From Cristatella mucedo (taxonomy: Eukaryota; Bryozoa; Phylactolaemata; Cristatellidae): a stretch of DNA of 64,000 nucleotides. This document shows positions 32,728 to 42,945 of this stretch, one piece after another. A program made the translations under genes and the position numbers. The DNA lies in contig WPIO01000041.1 in assembly GCA_009760855.2 (NCBI GenBank), positions 258,501 to 322,500 on the forward strand, given 5' to 3'. The notes under the pieces are model-generated. The model did no database searches and was not told where the DNA came from. It saw only the letters and a program-made list of their open reading frames with translations. How positions within the stretch are numbered: the first letter of the stretch is position 1; each line of letters begins with the position of its first letter.

Positions 32728-32818
32728 ATGACAATAATACAAAGACACTTTTATAGCGTCCTTAGAGAAATAAGTCTTGTTTTAGTCACTTAGCATAGGC
32801 TTTAAAGCAAAGGTGAGT
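32728..32818 (-). mobile_element. Degenerate LINE-A tail
   Basis: ATAGCGTCCTTAGAGAAATA followed by TAGTCACTTAGCATAGGCTTTAAAGCAAAGG resembles the minus-strand hairpin and start of the 3' UTR, with many changes. Confidence 0.55.
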
Positions 32819-32823
32819 GTGAA

Positions 32824-33512
32824 GATGTTATCATTGCTGGCCTACCGGCGTGTGCGATCATTCGCTTACAGCTGGTGCAAAACTCTGCAGCTAGGCTTGT
32901 CTGTCATGAGCTTCGCACTTGCCACATCACACCACTTCTCGTCGACCTGCACTGGCTACCAGTCAAGCAACGGATCGACTTCCAGGTTGTCGCTCACTTT
33001 TAGGTCACTTCATTCTTTGGCTCCAGCTAATCTCTCAGATCTACTCCCCCACCAGGCTTACGTATCGTACCACTTGCTTTTCGAAATGTAACAGTTTCCC
33101 AATACCTCGTACAAAACCTCAAATCTTTTGGAGACCATGCATGTAGTTCGTATGCTCTCAAAGCCTGAAACTCACTCCCGGATTGCGTCAGAACATCCCC
33201 TGACTTGACCACATTTAAAAAGGACTTAAAAACGCACCTATTTAGGACGGCATTTAGCGGGTCCTTGTGATTCGTCCTTCACGTGCATATGCGTGCTGAC
33301 ACTGTGCATGCTAAAACTAACCACACTGGCATGCTGACCCTGACACTATACACGTGTTGCTTATTGACTACCACTAAGTAGCGATGAACTAGCATGCTAC
33401 CACTAACCATTTGATCGTGTTTCCTTTGCAGCAAATGTAAAGCGCCTAGAAAGAGATTGAGTTCTCTGAGGACACTTCATCAAGTGTATTATAATTATTA
33501 TTATTATCATCA
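32824..33512 (+). mobile_element. LINE-A 3' half
   Basis: From LLAYRRVRS(F)AY and the NSAARLV region through LVDLHWLPVKQRID, LAPANLSDLLPHQ and the (K/R)A-NSLPDCVRTSPDL codons to the 3' UTR. The hairpin (33437-33478) and an ATT/ATC tail follow. Frameshifts at about 32990 and 33060. Confidence 0.9.
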
Positions 33513-34934
33513 TATGCTGTTACTCTCTGATTAGCTGATATAGTTATACTGTTAAGTCCCAGTTACACAATAAATAAATGCTGATGTAAACGATCAACGA
33601 CACACTGGTTAGTATCGCCGTTAGAGGCTCCGGCTGCAATTATCCGGCAGATCTGTGATCAGGGTACTTCGTAATCAAGATAGGTTAGGTCAGAAGCTAC
33701 GTGAGCCACCACTGGCACCACTGGCAGCTTTAATTTTAATTTTCATCGCCACTCTTTTCCTGCTCTACTTTTTCCTCCCTCCTTCCTCCTTTTTTCGCTC
33801 TATCACACTTTTCTCTTTCCGCGGTTCTTTTTTATTCGTCCGAAAGACTGGCCTGAGTCAATCATCTTTAAGCTCATTTGGCAGTCTAGCCCTGTAGACT
33901 CTCTAGAACCACTTTGACCTTCCTTGTCTCGTGACTACATTGCTGCCCCTTCTATAACTAACATAACAACTACATTCTTCGCTTTATTTTATTTCTCCGC
34001 AACATCTGCGAAATAGCTGATTTGTTTCCAAATGTCTGTGTAAAAAATTAAACCTACTAAACTGACTCTAGTGAATGTGTAGGACCAATAAATCTATAAA
34101 GTAGGACGTGTGGTAGCTACGTGTGACGTAGTAGGATGTAGTGACGTAGTAGGATGTAGTGACGTAGTAGGACGTGTGGTAGCTACTACGTATCGAGCTT
34201 CTCAGCTCTTATTCCCATAGGTAAAGTTTACCTTACGTTTTACTCCTAGGGCGTCCCCTGGCACCGCCCTGTCCTCTCATCCTGAACGTTTAACTTTGAA
34301 AAGGATATTATTTTTGCATAATAATAATTTTTTTGTTTAAATAACACTGAGCCTTTTGCATGACACAATGAGAGAAATTTATTTATATTCAGGCAATTTG
34401 CAGCTCGCTGGCTGCACTAGCAGCAATGACCAATAGATAATAAAAAAGTTATCCTGCTTTTGAAGCGTGCAGTAGCACACAAAAGACTCACGGCCGCTGT
34501 TCAGTAATTCCCTTCCGGTTGGAAACGCCCAGTTAGAGTCATGCGCGGGGAATCAAATTAAATGCAAGAAAAAGACATGGCTACTGGGGAGACATGCTGA
34601 AATATGATTTTGCTCCTTAGTCACGACATCCACAGATTCATACAAGATCAGAACAGCGGAAAATCGAAAATCTTTATCCGACAAAGCGAAGGCCTTGCGT
34701 AACAGGTGGCTTCCACCTTCTATTTGAATTTTGTAAAATTTGGAGAATACGTGACGTCAGCTGGCTGTGAGCTTCAAACTTTCGAAGGATAATAAATGAA
34801 GGGCAAGGTCTCGAGGAATTCAAAATTAGCAAACGGCACAAGCAATCAACGAGTGCCAGAAGACGAGCAGGCGGGCGGCGAGACGAGAGGAGGCCCGAGA
34901 AGGGAAACTAATTCAGATCAATAGACATGAGCAA
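33513..34934. other. Spacer without recognised genes; one tandem repeat
   Basis: AT-rich, with T-rich patches around 33730-33850. Contains the 18-bp tandem repeat at 34101-34187. No RNA gene or exon recognised. Confidence 0.5.
34101..34187 (+). repeat. 18-bp TGACGTAG tandem repeat framed by a 20-bp repeat
   Basis: TGACGTAGTAGGATGTAG occurs at 34124 and 34142, with a third, varied unit at 34160. The array is flanked by identical 20-mers at 34101-34120 and 34168-34187. TGACGTAG is close to a CRE/ATF half-palindrome. Confidence 0.9.
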
Positions 34935-35260
34935 GAGAGAATGTGGATGGCCCTAAAGGAGAGCCACGGGTTATTGAGATCAATAAGCTCCTTGATGGAG
35001 AGCCAGTTCGAGGAGTCGGTGAGAAATGGTTTTGTTTTGCCGTTGCGAAGTTTTTTAGACAGGTACGCCAGCTAATGAGTTTTTCACTAACTGCAGGCGT
35101 GTTATTACATCGGCAGGTAGACCTACAAGTTGTGAGTTACACAAGTATTCAGCGTGCCGAAAATGCATGAACCAGCTTATCTGTGTGTCATTATGCAAGC
35201 AACCGCGAATTTCAGCACTGCTACACTGCTACTCTGGGTGAAAGAATGCGGAATTAACTG
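34935..35260 (-). mobile_element. Old LINE-A-like relic
   Basis: Scattered matches to the minus-strand post-palm region: GGCAGGTAGACC followed by AAGTTGTGAGTTACA, then AAATGCATGAACCAGCTTA, then AACCGCGAATTTCAGCA. Strongly diverged, so probably an old copy or a sister family. Confidence 0.6.
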
Positions 35261-35295
35261 GCGGAGTTTTAGCTGGTGAGTTACGCTAGTGATTA

Positions 35296-35642
35296 AAAAT
35301 AATAAGAATAATAATAGTAGTGCACTTGATACAGCGCCCTCAGAAAACTCAATCTCTTTCTAAGCGCTTTACATTTGCTGCAAATGGAAACGCGAATGGT
35401 GAATAATATCATGCTTGATAAACAACATGAATAACATGGTTAGGGGTGACATGCACAGGGTCAGCATGCAAATGTGGTTAGTCGCAGCATGCACCGTGTC
35501 AGCACGCATAAGCACGTGAAGGATGGATGAATCACAGGGACCCACTAAATGCTGTCCTAAATAGGTGTGTCTAAGTTTTTTTTAATGTGGTCAAGTCAGG
35601 GGATGTTCTGACGCAGGTCGGGAGAGAGTTCCAGGCTTTGAG
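35296..35642 (-). mobile_element. LINE-A 3' end
   Basis: AATAATAAGAATAATAAT tail, hairpin at 35332-35372, 3' UTR and the last ORF codons on the minus strand up to GAGTTCCAGGCTTTGAG. 5'-truncated. Confidence 0.9.
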
Positions 35643-36522
35643 ATTATGCGCATTATGCTGCTTTATCTCTATTTGTACGTCCAATCTCTCCAAAAGCTCG
35701 AAACGGAAGGTCGATAGAGCCCTTCGGTTAGAAAATCGATTGAAGATCGCATCGAAGAAGATTATATATCTTGATTTATCTTATAATTAGAAATTTATTA
35801 TTATTATTATCATTATCTATATATCTTTATTTATTATACATTATATGTAAATATATGTGTGTGTGTGTGAGATTGCATCGAAGAAGATCGATACAAGGAG
35901 AGAAGCTAGAGCCCCTCGATCTTATCTCCTCTCGTATCGTCCGCAAAGTTTCAGATGCACATGAGAACGGCAGTCCTGGGATCCGCATCCGGTTCGTCTG
36001 CCTTCGGACTCCGCGGCTGCGAACGCGCGCTGCCACCTTCTGGTGGGTGGCCGCGCGCGCGATTTCTCAGATCTCTTGCGTTGACTACAGCTTGCGGCCA
36101 CAATTTCTTAAAATGTGGACAAAGCTCAAGCTGTATGACGAACTATATGACGTCATATGACGAACATGTCCTGCTAGTCACCGCTTGCCCGTCTTGCTGC
36201 TTGTAGGCGCCAAAACTTGCAGCGATACTCTCAAACGTCGCGGCGAGCGCCATATCACGCCGCCGCGCGTCTCACCAATTTCCCAGCAAGCCCCGGCTTC
36301 CCAACAAGCAGCACGCATCGAGTTAATCGTTCTGTCGTCCCATTTCTCTTGTTCCTCCATGCTCTCGCCATGACCTACCTATCTAAATTACGTTCTAATT
36401 AGACTTTAAGTAGTACCCCTCACGCTCTTCCGATACTAGTCGTTTGCCTGCGCCTCGAACCAATTTAATCCTTTGTCTAACTTGGCTTAGTTCCAACATC
36501 CCCAAAGTCTGAAACTCACTAT
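35643..36522. other. Spacer with an AT-rich block, then a GC-rich patch
   Basis: 35764-35868 is AT-rich with (ATT)n and a short (TG)n, flanked by 19-bp direct repeats. 35930-36330 is CpG-rich; its overlapping frames on both strands are not recognised. Confidence 0.45.
35744..35888. repeat. 19-bp direct repeat flanking an AT-rich block
   Basis: AGATCGCATCGAAGAAGAT (35744-35762) and AGATTGCATCGAAGAAGAT (35870-35888) differ by one base and frame an ~107-bp AT-rich segment. Confidence 0.8.
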
Positions 36523-37150
36523 ATAATAATAATAAGAATAATTCACTTGATAAAGCGCCCTCAGATAACTTAATCTCTCTCTAGGCGCTTTACATTTGCT
36601 GTAAAGTGAAATGCAATTGAATGGTAAGTAAAATCATGCTTGAAAAACAAGTGAAATGAATAATATGGTTAGGGGTGACATGCACAGGGTTAGCATGCGA
36701 ATGTGGTTAGTGGCAGCATGCACAGTGTCAGCACGCATAAGCACGTGAAGGGCGAATCGCAGGGACCCACTAAATGCTGTCCTAAATAGGTGTGTTTTAG
36801 GTTCCTTTTAAATGTGGTCAGGTCAGGGGATGTTCTGACGCAGGTCGGGAGGGAGTTCCAGGCTTTGGGAGCATATGAACTAAATGCATGGTCTCCAAAG
36901 GATTTAAGGTTTGTACGAGGTATTTCTAGACTGTGCGATTCCGAAAAGCGGGTGGTACGATGCTTGGCCTGATGAGGTAGTATATCTGACAGATAGGCTG
37001 GAGCCAAAGAATGAATGGACCTAAAAGTGAGCGACAAAACCTTGAAGTCAATCCGTTGCTTGACTGGTAGCCAGTGCAGGTCGGCGAGAAGTGGAGTAAC
37101 GTGGCAACTGCGACGCTCACGGCAGACAAGTCTAGCTGCCTAGTTTCACT
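36523..37150 (-). mobile_element. LINE-A 3' half
   Basis: AATAATAATAAG tail, hairpin (36550-36591), 3' UTR, then the minus-strand ORF with KAWNSLPTCVRTSPDL, LAPAYLSDILPHQAKHRTT and the CHVTPLLADLHWLPVKQR region. A one-base loss near 36798 shifts the frame before FSGSL. 5'-truncated at the NSAARL block. Confidence 0.92.
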
Positions 37151-37159
37151 ACCTATTGA

Positions 37160-37262
37160 CGACATGAAGGATTTATGTACAGCATATTTTAAGTTCTTAG
37201 AAAGAGACTAGGTTCTCTGAGGGCACTATACTTATATATATTATTATCATTATTATCAGCAG
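37160..37262 (+). mobile_element. LINE-A tail fragment
   Basis: AAGTTCTTAGAAAGAGACTA followed by GGTTCTCTGAGGGCACTATA and an ATTATTATC-type tail; only the end of an element. Confidence 0.7.
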
Positions 37263-37534
37263 CGGTTGTAGTTGTAGTAGTAGTACTAGTAGTATTAGCA
37301 CGACACTCTCTGGCTTGACATCTGAAAGAAAGCTTCTGAGGACGCTATGACGATAAATTGTTATTTTTATTATTATGACACCCTCTGTCTTGACATCTGA
37401 GAAGAAACTTGAACCACGCGTTCCTATGAGCTTTGTGCTTTGGGTCCATTTGTGATTATGAAGTCCTTTGTTTTCATTGCAGCGTGCCTACGCTGCTGTG
37501 TGCACGCTGCAATCGAGCGATAGCTAGGCTTCCT

Positions 37535-37640
37535 TTGCCGGCAAATGTAAAGTGCCAGGAGAATATCTAGCTCTGGCACGGTGCTATGCAAATGATTCAC
37601 AATGATAACAATCATTATTGCTATTGTTATCGTTGCCCTC
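37535..37640 (+). mobile_element. Degenerate LINE tail fragment
   Basis: GCCGGCAAATGTAAAGTGCC ... GGCACGGTGCTATGCAAATGA, followed by an ATTATTGCTATTGTTATC tail. Diverged from the family hairpin. Confidence 0.55.
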
Positions 37641-37979
37641 TTACATGAACGCCGCATAGCCGAGAGCACGCCACCTGCAGTGAGGAGTCGCGTAACAGCA
37701 CGCCTCCTACGTTGCTAGCGCCACTTTCGCGGCGACAGAGTTTCAGTCCGTCGCGACGGTCAACGCCAGTCCGCGGCGACGGCAGGTGACAGTCCAGTGT
37801 GACGCCCGGCGGCAGATCGCGCGTCTCTGCTGACCGCTGCGTTTTATTCGCACTCTTTCAGCGAAGACGAGCCTCAGCGAGACGCCGTCCGTGCGGGCGA
37901 CTCGCCCACTTTAGTGCTGCCGGCGAGCGTTTCGGACGATGGCGAAGGCGACGGCGATGACAGCGGCAGCATCGGGCGC
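37641..37979 (+). promoter_or_regulatory. CpG-rich 5' region of PEX11G
   Basis: This CpG-rich stretch lies just upstream of the PEX11G start and probably contains the promoter and 5' UTR. The reading frame of exon 1 is open back to a TGA at 37800-37802. A pyrimidine-rich CACTCTTTCAG at 37851-37861 could be a splice acceptor or an initiator-like start. An upstream ORF begins at 37939 and ends at 37998, overlapping the main start. No TATA box is evident. Confidence 0.55.
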
Positions 37980-38231
37980 ATGGTGGAGAACTGCGTAGCG
38001 GTGAACGCGGGCTCGGCCTCGTGCCTGCTGGAGAGCTACCGCGGCCGCGACAAGGCCGTCCGTCTGCTGCACTACGCGCTCATGATGGCCGCCGGCCTCT
38101 GGCCGAACGCTCAGTACGCCGATGCGCTCGGCGCGCTCAGCGTGGCGCTCGGCAACGCGCGCATCGTCGGACGCCTATTCGATGACCTCTCCGTGCTGCG
38201 ATGCACGCTCGCTTACGGCTGGGGCCGGCAG
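37980..38231 (+). CDS. PEX11G: PEX11G (peroxin-11 gamma), coding exon 1
   Basis: PEX11 proteins are peroxisomal membrane proteins that help peroxisomes elongate and divide; the gamma form is found in animals. This exon encodes residues 1-84. It carries the family-typical ESYRGRDK at 18-25, an amphipathic stretch after it, and NARIVGRLFDDLS at 59-71, ending YGWGRQ. By memory, human PEX11G has ESYRGRD, RLFDDL and YGLG at matching places. The ATG at 37980 is chosen because it gives an N-terminus near the human length; the frame is open further upstream. The exon ends in CAG|GTGAGC, an excellent donor, in phase 0. Codon third positions are very GC-rich. Confidence 0.88.
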
Positions 38232-38574
38232 GTGAGCGCACAGAGCGGCGGCGGCGGAGCCCGCGGTAGCAGGAAGTGGGCGGGCGGGCGGGCTGGCGGA
38301 AGCTCTCTCGTCGCCGACGGCTCTCCGCGCTCGGCGGAGAGAGTGAACGCCCCAGTTGCGCAGCTGAAGCAACCCGCGGCGGATGACAGCCGGAAAAAAA
38401 GCCCGATAGCGACGCCCTCGAGGCGTCCAACCAGGAAAAAGCCGAGGAGGCGGCGGAGGCGGACCTTTACGTGTGCACCCGATCGCACCAAAGGTCAACG
38501 AAGGAAAACTTCGGGCGAGCGCCCATGCGAGCGCCTATAGACAGCCCCTTCAGGTTGGTCCAAGGGGGAAATTA

Positions 38575-39826
38575 GATTCAGAAAAACGGGTAGTACGATG
38601 CTTCGCCTGATGGGGGAGGGAGTAGATTTGATAGGTAGGCTGGAGCCAAAGAATGAAGGGAGCTAAAAGAAATTGAGTGCCATTGACCTTGAAATCGATG
38701 CACTGCTTCACTGAGAGCCAGTCCAGGTCAGCTAAAAGTGGTGTGATTTGGCCACTGCGGCGCTTACGACAGACAAGCCTAGCTGCAGAGTTTGCTTTAG
38801 CTGTAAGTGGCTAGTTTCGCAGGCCGGTAGACCACCATGGATGTCGCAAATGTATGGACCCATTTAGAAATGGAAAACCCGCCTAAACAAACCCTAATTT
38901 TAGCAATGTCAAGTAGCTGAAAGTAGGCGCACTTTAGTGTAGAGTTGATGGGGTCGACTAATGAAAGGTCACTTTGGAACAAGACACTTATACTTCGTGT
39001 AGTTTCAACAGGAGATATGCTGGCAGAGCTGATTGTGAGGTTTAACCTTTCCAATTTCTGACTCACACTTGGTTTGCCCATAACTAGTAATTTGGTTGTA
39101 TCCTCATTCAATTTAGAAAATATTTCTGCCATCTAAATGTGGGTGTCGTCAATACATGCAGCAAATGAGTTGAGAGAATTCTACATGCTGGAAGGCTGGG
39201 AGGCATCAAAGTAAAGGTACAACTAAGTGTCATCTGCCTAAATGTGAACCCTACATTGTGCTTGGCATCATGGCTAAGCACAGAGACCTGAGTAACCTCA
39301 AACTTCAGTGGCTCCTCGGATGATCTCTGTCCATTTACATCTATACTCTGGAGTCTCCGTCTGAGATATGACCTGAACCAGGCAGTGCAGTGCCAGCGAT
39401 GCCCAGGCGAGATGAGGAGCACTCAAGAAGAACTTTGTGATCGATGGTATCAAAAGCTGCCGAAAGATCGAGTAAAACAAGTAGAGATACTCTACCCATG
39501 TCTGCATTCCCAAGTAGGTCATTGTTCACCCGAAGCAATACTGACTCGGTATAGGGATTATCTCTAAAACCAGACTGGAACTTACTGGCAAGGTTTGAAG
39601 TTTCAATATTTGAGTTCGGCCGGTCTGCCACGACTCGTTCCAGTGTCTTTGATAGGAACGGTAGGACGGAGACTGGGCGGAAGTTGCTAGAGTCATCTTG
39701 GTCAACTTTTGCTATCTTGAATAGTGGCCTGACTTCAGCCTTCTTGAAAGATGCTGTGACGTGACCTGAGGCTAGTGACATATGTATGATGTTACTTATG
39801 CATGGCAACAGCAAATCGATTCATCG
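38575..39826 (-). mobile_element. LINE-A, RT fingers to post-palm, antisense in PEX11G intron 1
   Basis: Minus-strand landmarks from 39826 down: LLPCISNIIHMSLA, SFKKAEVRPLFKIAKVD, SSNFRPVSVLPFLSKTLERV, NDLLGNADMGRVSLLVLLDLSAAFDTIDHK and SYLRRRLQSIDVNGQRSSEE. The YADD block is frameshifted and broken near 39235. Then come EDTTKLLVMGKPS and the C-terminal region to the FSESN codons. It lacks its own 3' UTR. The 5' side is cut exactly where SINE-1 starts. It supplies the RT fingers missing from other copies. Confidence 0.9.
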
Positions 39827-39971
39827 CCGAGCTGGTTTGGTCCAGCGGTTAAAGTGCTCGCTCCGACCAAAGTGTGGCTGAGGTCGTGGGCTCGAGCCGC
39901 CAGGCACATGTTAAGCGCATGAATAGAGATTAAGTGCTCTTATGGCGCTATACAAATTAATTATATTGTTA
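39827..39971 (+). mobile_element. SINE-1 copy
   Basis: GCCGAGCTGGTTTGGTCCAG head, GAGGTCGTGGGCTCGAGCC B-box region, AATAGAGATTAAGTGCTCTT hairpin region and a GCGCTATACAAATTAATT end. Confidence 0.9.
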
Positions 39972-40072
39972 TAGTATTATTATATTATCGCATCTCATCT
40001 CCCCTGCCCTGCCGTCCCTTTGCCGAAAAAAAGAAGGCAGCCCAGTGCTTTTGACCGCGCATCGAAATCGGC

Positions 40073-40121
40073 GATTATCTGGGTCGGATTATCTGGGTCG
40101 GATTATCTGGGCCGGATTATA
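40073..40121 (+). repeat. 14-bp tandem repeat, 3 units
   Basis: GATTATCTGGGTCG at 40073 and 40087, GATTATCTGGGCCG at 40101, then a decayed fourth start GATTATACGG. Confidence 0.92.
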
Positions 40122-40347
40122 CGGATTAGTATCGAACCCATGAAAATGGACCTGTGAAAAATCACGGAACTTTTCAACTTTGCTTCGGAAGGCGGATCTT
40201 AGCGTCTGCTGATCCAGTTGGCGAGCGCGGCTCGTATATTGAGACTCGTGCGTTAAGAAACGCGGGCAGATTCTGTTTATGCACATCCATGGCTTACCAA
40301 TAGCACGACCAGCCGTCGATCGCGCCTGCTTTAAACAGCTTGCAGAA

Positions 40348-40419
40348 CGCCAACTGATGCCGAGGCGGAAGCGCCAACTGATGCCGAGGCGGAAGCGCCA
40401 ACTGATGCCGAGGCGGAAG
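40348..40419 (+). repeat. 24-bp tandem repeat, 3 identical units
   Basis: Units at 40348, 40372 and 40396 (CGCCAACTGATGCCGAGGCG followed by GAAG) are identical, indicating recent duplication. Confidence 0.95.
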
Positions 40420-40971
40420 CGCCTCAAGCACCATTCGTTGCTTCGGGCAAAGGCGCAGGGAGATCACACGACCTTTGCTGCAGTGAGCTCTTTGCTTGGA
40501 AGTGCCGTCGACAGACAGGCTATCCAGCAATTCTGTCCGTGCTGTGAATTGCGAAGATTTCTTCAAATTTACCAAATACTTTCCGCACAGGTGCAGCGTA
40601 AAGCGTAGGCTCGAGCACCACTTTAAGCAGTCCGGGTGCGACGACGATCAAGCCGACTCCAAAGACTTCTACCTCCGAGTCTAAACTTGCGGGCATGGTA
40701 AAACGAGGCTTTTCATTCATTTTTCACTCAAAAACAGAAGTCCTACTGGTCAGATCCAAAACCAATTTGTAATGCAGCGATTCATCACCTCGCCTACCCG
40801 GCGAGGTCTTATTTCCTAGATATTAACTGTAGGGCTGATCAGCTTTTCACCCTCGTAATCCTAATAATAATAATAATAATTAATAATTTTTCTCGTAATC
40901 CTTTCATTCCTCGAAGGATTTGCGCCTACTCGTACTTCGATAAAGACAACTCCGCCTCAAGCAGTTGTCCA

Positions 40972-41096
40972 ACTGGCTTGACCCCGTGGTTAAGGTTCTC
41001 GCCACGACCAAGGCCAGGCCGAGGTCGCGGGCTCGAGCTCCGTGGCAAATGCGAAGCGCCTGAATAGAGATCGCGTTCTCTTAGGAGACGTGATGG
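40972..41096 (+). mobile_element. SINE-1 copy, 5' part, split by SINE-2
   Basis: ACTGGCTTGACCCCGTGGTT head, GAGGTCGCGGGCTCGAG B-box region, AAGCGCCTGAATAGAGATCG and TTCTCTTAGGA. The remainder (TTAGGACGCTATACAAATGA) resumes at 41262-41290 after the SINE-2 insertion. Confidence 0.9.
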
Positions 41097-41261
41097 CACG
41101 CACTAGGTGAGGCGGTTGCTTTCACGACCTCGGGGTCCCGAGGTCGTGGGTTCGATTCCTGCGGTGGGCGACTCTTTATCGCCACTGCAAGCGGTGGTGA
41201 TAGCCATAAAGGCTCTTCTGTCGCTATACGAAAAAGAGGCTGTTTAATCAGCTAGGATTTT
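41097..41261 (+). mobile_element. SINE-2 copy nested in SINE-1
   Basis: GACGTGATGGC start, AGGCGGTTGC, a self-complementary ACGACCTCGGGGTCCCGAGG segment, B box GGTTCGATTCC, body and AGAGGCTGTTTAATCAGCTA. TTAGGA at 41091-41096 and 41262-41267 is the likely target-site duplication. Confidence 0.92.
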
Positions 41262-41290
41262 TTAGGACGCTATACAAATGAATTATCTGT
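41262..41290 (+). mobile_element. SINE-1 3' remainder
   Basis: TTAGGACGCTATACAAATGA completes the SINE-1 copy begun at 40972. Confidence 0.85.
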
Positions 41291-41715
41291 TTATATTTTA
41301 ATTATATTTAATCGCAACCTTTGACACTCGTGAGTAGGTTTTCCGAGGTTTCTGCATGCGATATGGCTATCTTACTAAAAATCTAGTAAAAAGAGCTCGT
41401 TTCCCGAACACCTTATGCCATCTCCTCTGTGGTCTTTGCTGGCAGAAAACTCAGTTCAGCCATGACTGAGATTTTTAATGCTTCTCAGAAAAAGTGGTAG
41501 TACCCACATTTTTCAAATTGGCCCTAGTTAGGCTGAAACTTAAAAAGCCTGGATTTTATGCAGAGCTTCATGCAAGCTATCGCCCAGTTCCACATGGTTA
41601 CGTTTTCGGTCCTCTGTTCTTCTTCACGCATAGCAAGCCTCTTTGAAAAGCGATTCTGGCCCACGAGATTAGCTAGCCGTTTCATTACAAACCGTTTGAA
41701 TCGCAGGCAGCGAGT
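41291..41715. other. Intronic spacer
   Basis: No recognised gene or repeat. Confidence 0.5.
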
Positions 41716-41803
41716 AATAATAATAATAATAATATATTTTATATAGCGCCCTCAGAGAACTCAGTCCCTTTCTGGGCACTTCACATTTGCTGCGAGGGGA
41801 AAG
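41716..41803 (-). mobile_element. LINE-A tail fragment
   Basis: (AAT)n then ATATAGCGCCCTCAGAGAAC, TTCTGGGCACTTCACATTTG and CTGCGAGGGG. Cut at about 41803 where LINE-B starts. Confidence 0.85.
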
Positions 41804-42615
41804 TGATAAACTGAATGCTTGCCTTGCAGGCATTCGATCCTGGATGTCTGAATATTTCCTTAAACTTAACGACGATGAAACCAAACTTCTACTTATACGA
41901 CACCAAAAGCATTCGGCTGCACTAGGAGACTTTACTCTTCCGGTAGGTGGTGCGCTAGAGCGACCTTTACCGTGTCATCGAAATTTAGGTGGCCTCTTTA
42001 ATTGCAGCTTAAATTTTGAAAGTTTCGTTAAAAAGCTGCCTCAACAGCTAGCCATTATGTCCGATCCTTATCTAAGATTACGGACAATCTGCCACGGTGG
42101 CTTGTCAGAAATTTAACCAGCTCCCTGACTGCGTCTAGGCTAGACTACTAGACGACTAGACGTCTAGGCTAGGCGCATTCATTCTTGGCTGGACTACCAT
42201 GAAAAGCTCTTCTCTGCCTCTGCGGCTCGTTATGTTAATATGACCGTGAATGTGGCCAGTTAATTATATTAATTAAATAGTAAGTAGTTAATGAATCCCA
42301 GATTTTCATCCACGTATCGCCTTTGCTGACGGAGCTTTGATGGTTTCCTGTTGACAAACTCTTATTTCCGACTGTGGCAAATCCTTTCAAGCCGCTTTAC
42401 TGGTCCAAGCTAGCCACTTCATCCTCTTTCCTCCTGACTCTGCTGTGCTTCTCACTTTTCCTTTTTGCGTGAGACGAAGTCCATTGGCTACTCGAGTGCA
42501 TTTCGATGGCAGCTTAGGCTGCGATTATGCTATAGAAAATTCTTCCGATTAACACCTGCTTAGTATTTGTGGCTTTGAGGAGTTGCAGACGGAGATGCAC
42601 ATCACAAAATGCGTT
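41804..42615 (+). mobile_element. LINE-B copy: post-palm ORF to 3' end
   Basis: Reads KLNACLAGIRSWMSEYFLKL, then NDDETKLLLI and GGALERPLPCHRNLGGLF-like codons, then the PADGLTSSLTASRLDY-like region. The C-terminal part is strongly eroded (deletions near 42240-42360), and it ends with GGCTGCGATTATGCTATAGA and a GTTGCAGACGGAGATGCAC 3' end. Dead copy. Confidence 0.8.
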
Positions 42616-42783
42616 GGCCATCCTTTCAAACAACCCTGTAAATTTTCATACTCCTGTGAATTTCTGTCATTTTCATGTTCAATTTAAACATTGAGGGTGC
42701 ATGCTGTAGCAACATATGCGCATTATCTACCCTTCCTCCTTTTTTGGTCATTATTGCTGTACCTTTATAATAATAATAATAAA

Positions 42784-42945
42784 TTAGCTGATTTACAGCC
42801 TCCTTTAGATAGCGTAAGAAGAGCCTTAACATCCATCCCTACCGCTTGCATTTGGCAATAAAGGATCGCCCACTGCAGGATTCGAACCCATGGCCTCGAT
42901 CGTGAAGAGTGAGCACGTTACCTCCTGGGCTATCACGGCCTACGT
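42784..42945 (-). mobile_element. SINE-2 copy, diverged subfamily
   Basis: Minus strand: GTGATAGCCCAGGAGGTAAC, GTGCTCACTCTTCACGATCG, B box GGTTCGAATCC, CGATCCTTTATTGCC body and AGGAGGCTGTAAATCAGCT end. Confidence 0.88.

Larger units (their letters stand above)
39972..40970. other. Intronic spacer with two short tandem repeats
   Basis: Holds the 14-bp array (40073-40121) and the 24-bp array (40348-40419). The frame 40279-40608 plus, which includes a QLMPRRKR triplication, and its antisense counterpart are products of the repeat and not recognised genes. (AAT)n at 40862-40885. Confidence 0.5.

Noticed and set aside
38232-38540. Continuation of the PEX11G exon 1 frame past 38231
   Set aside because: After YGWGRQ the residues lose all PEX11 similarity and the CAG|GTGAGC donor lies exactly there, so this is intron.
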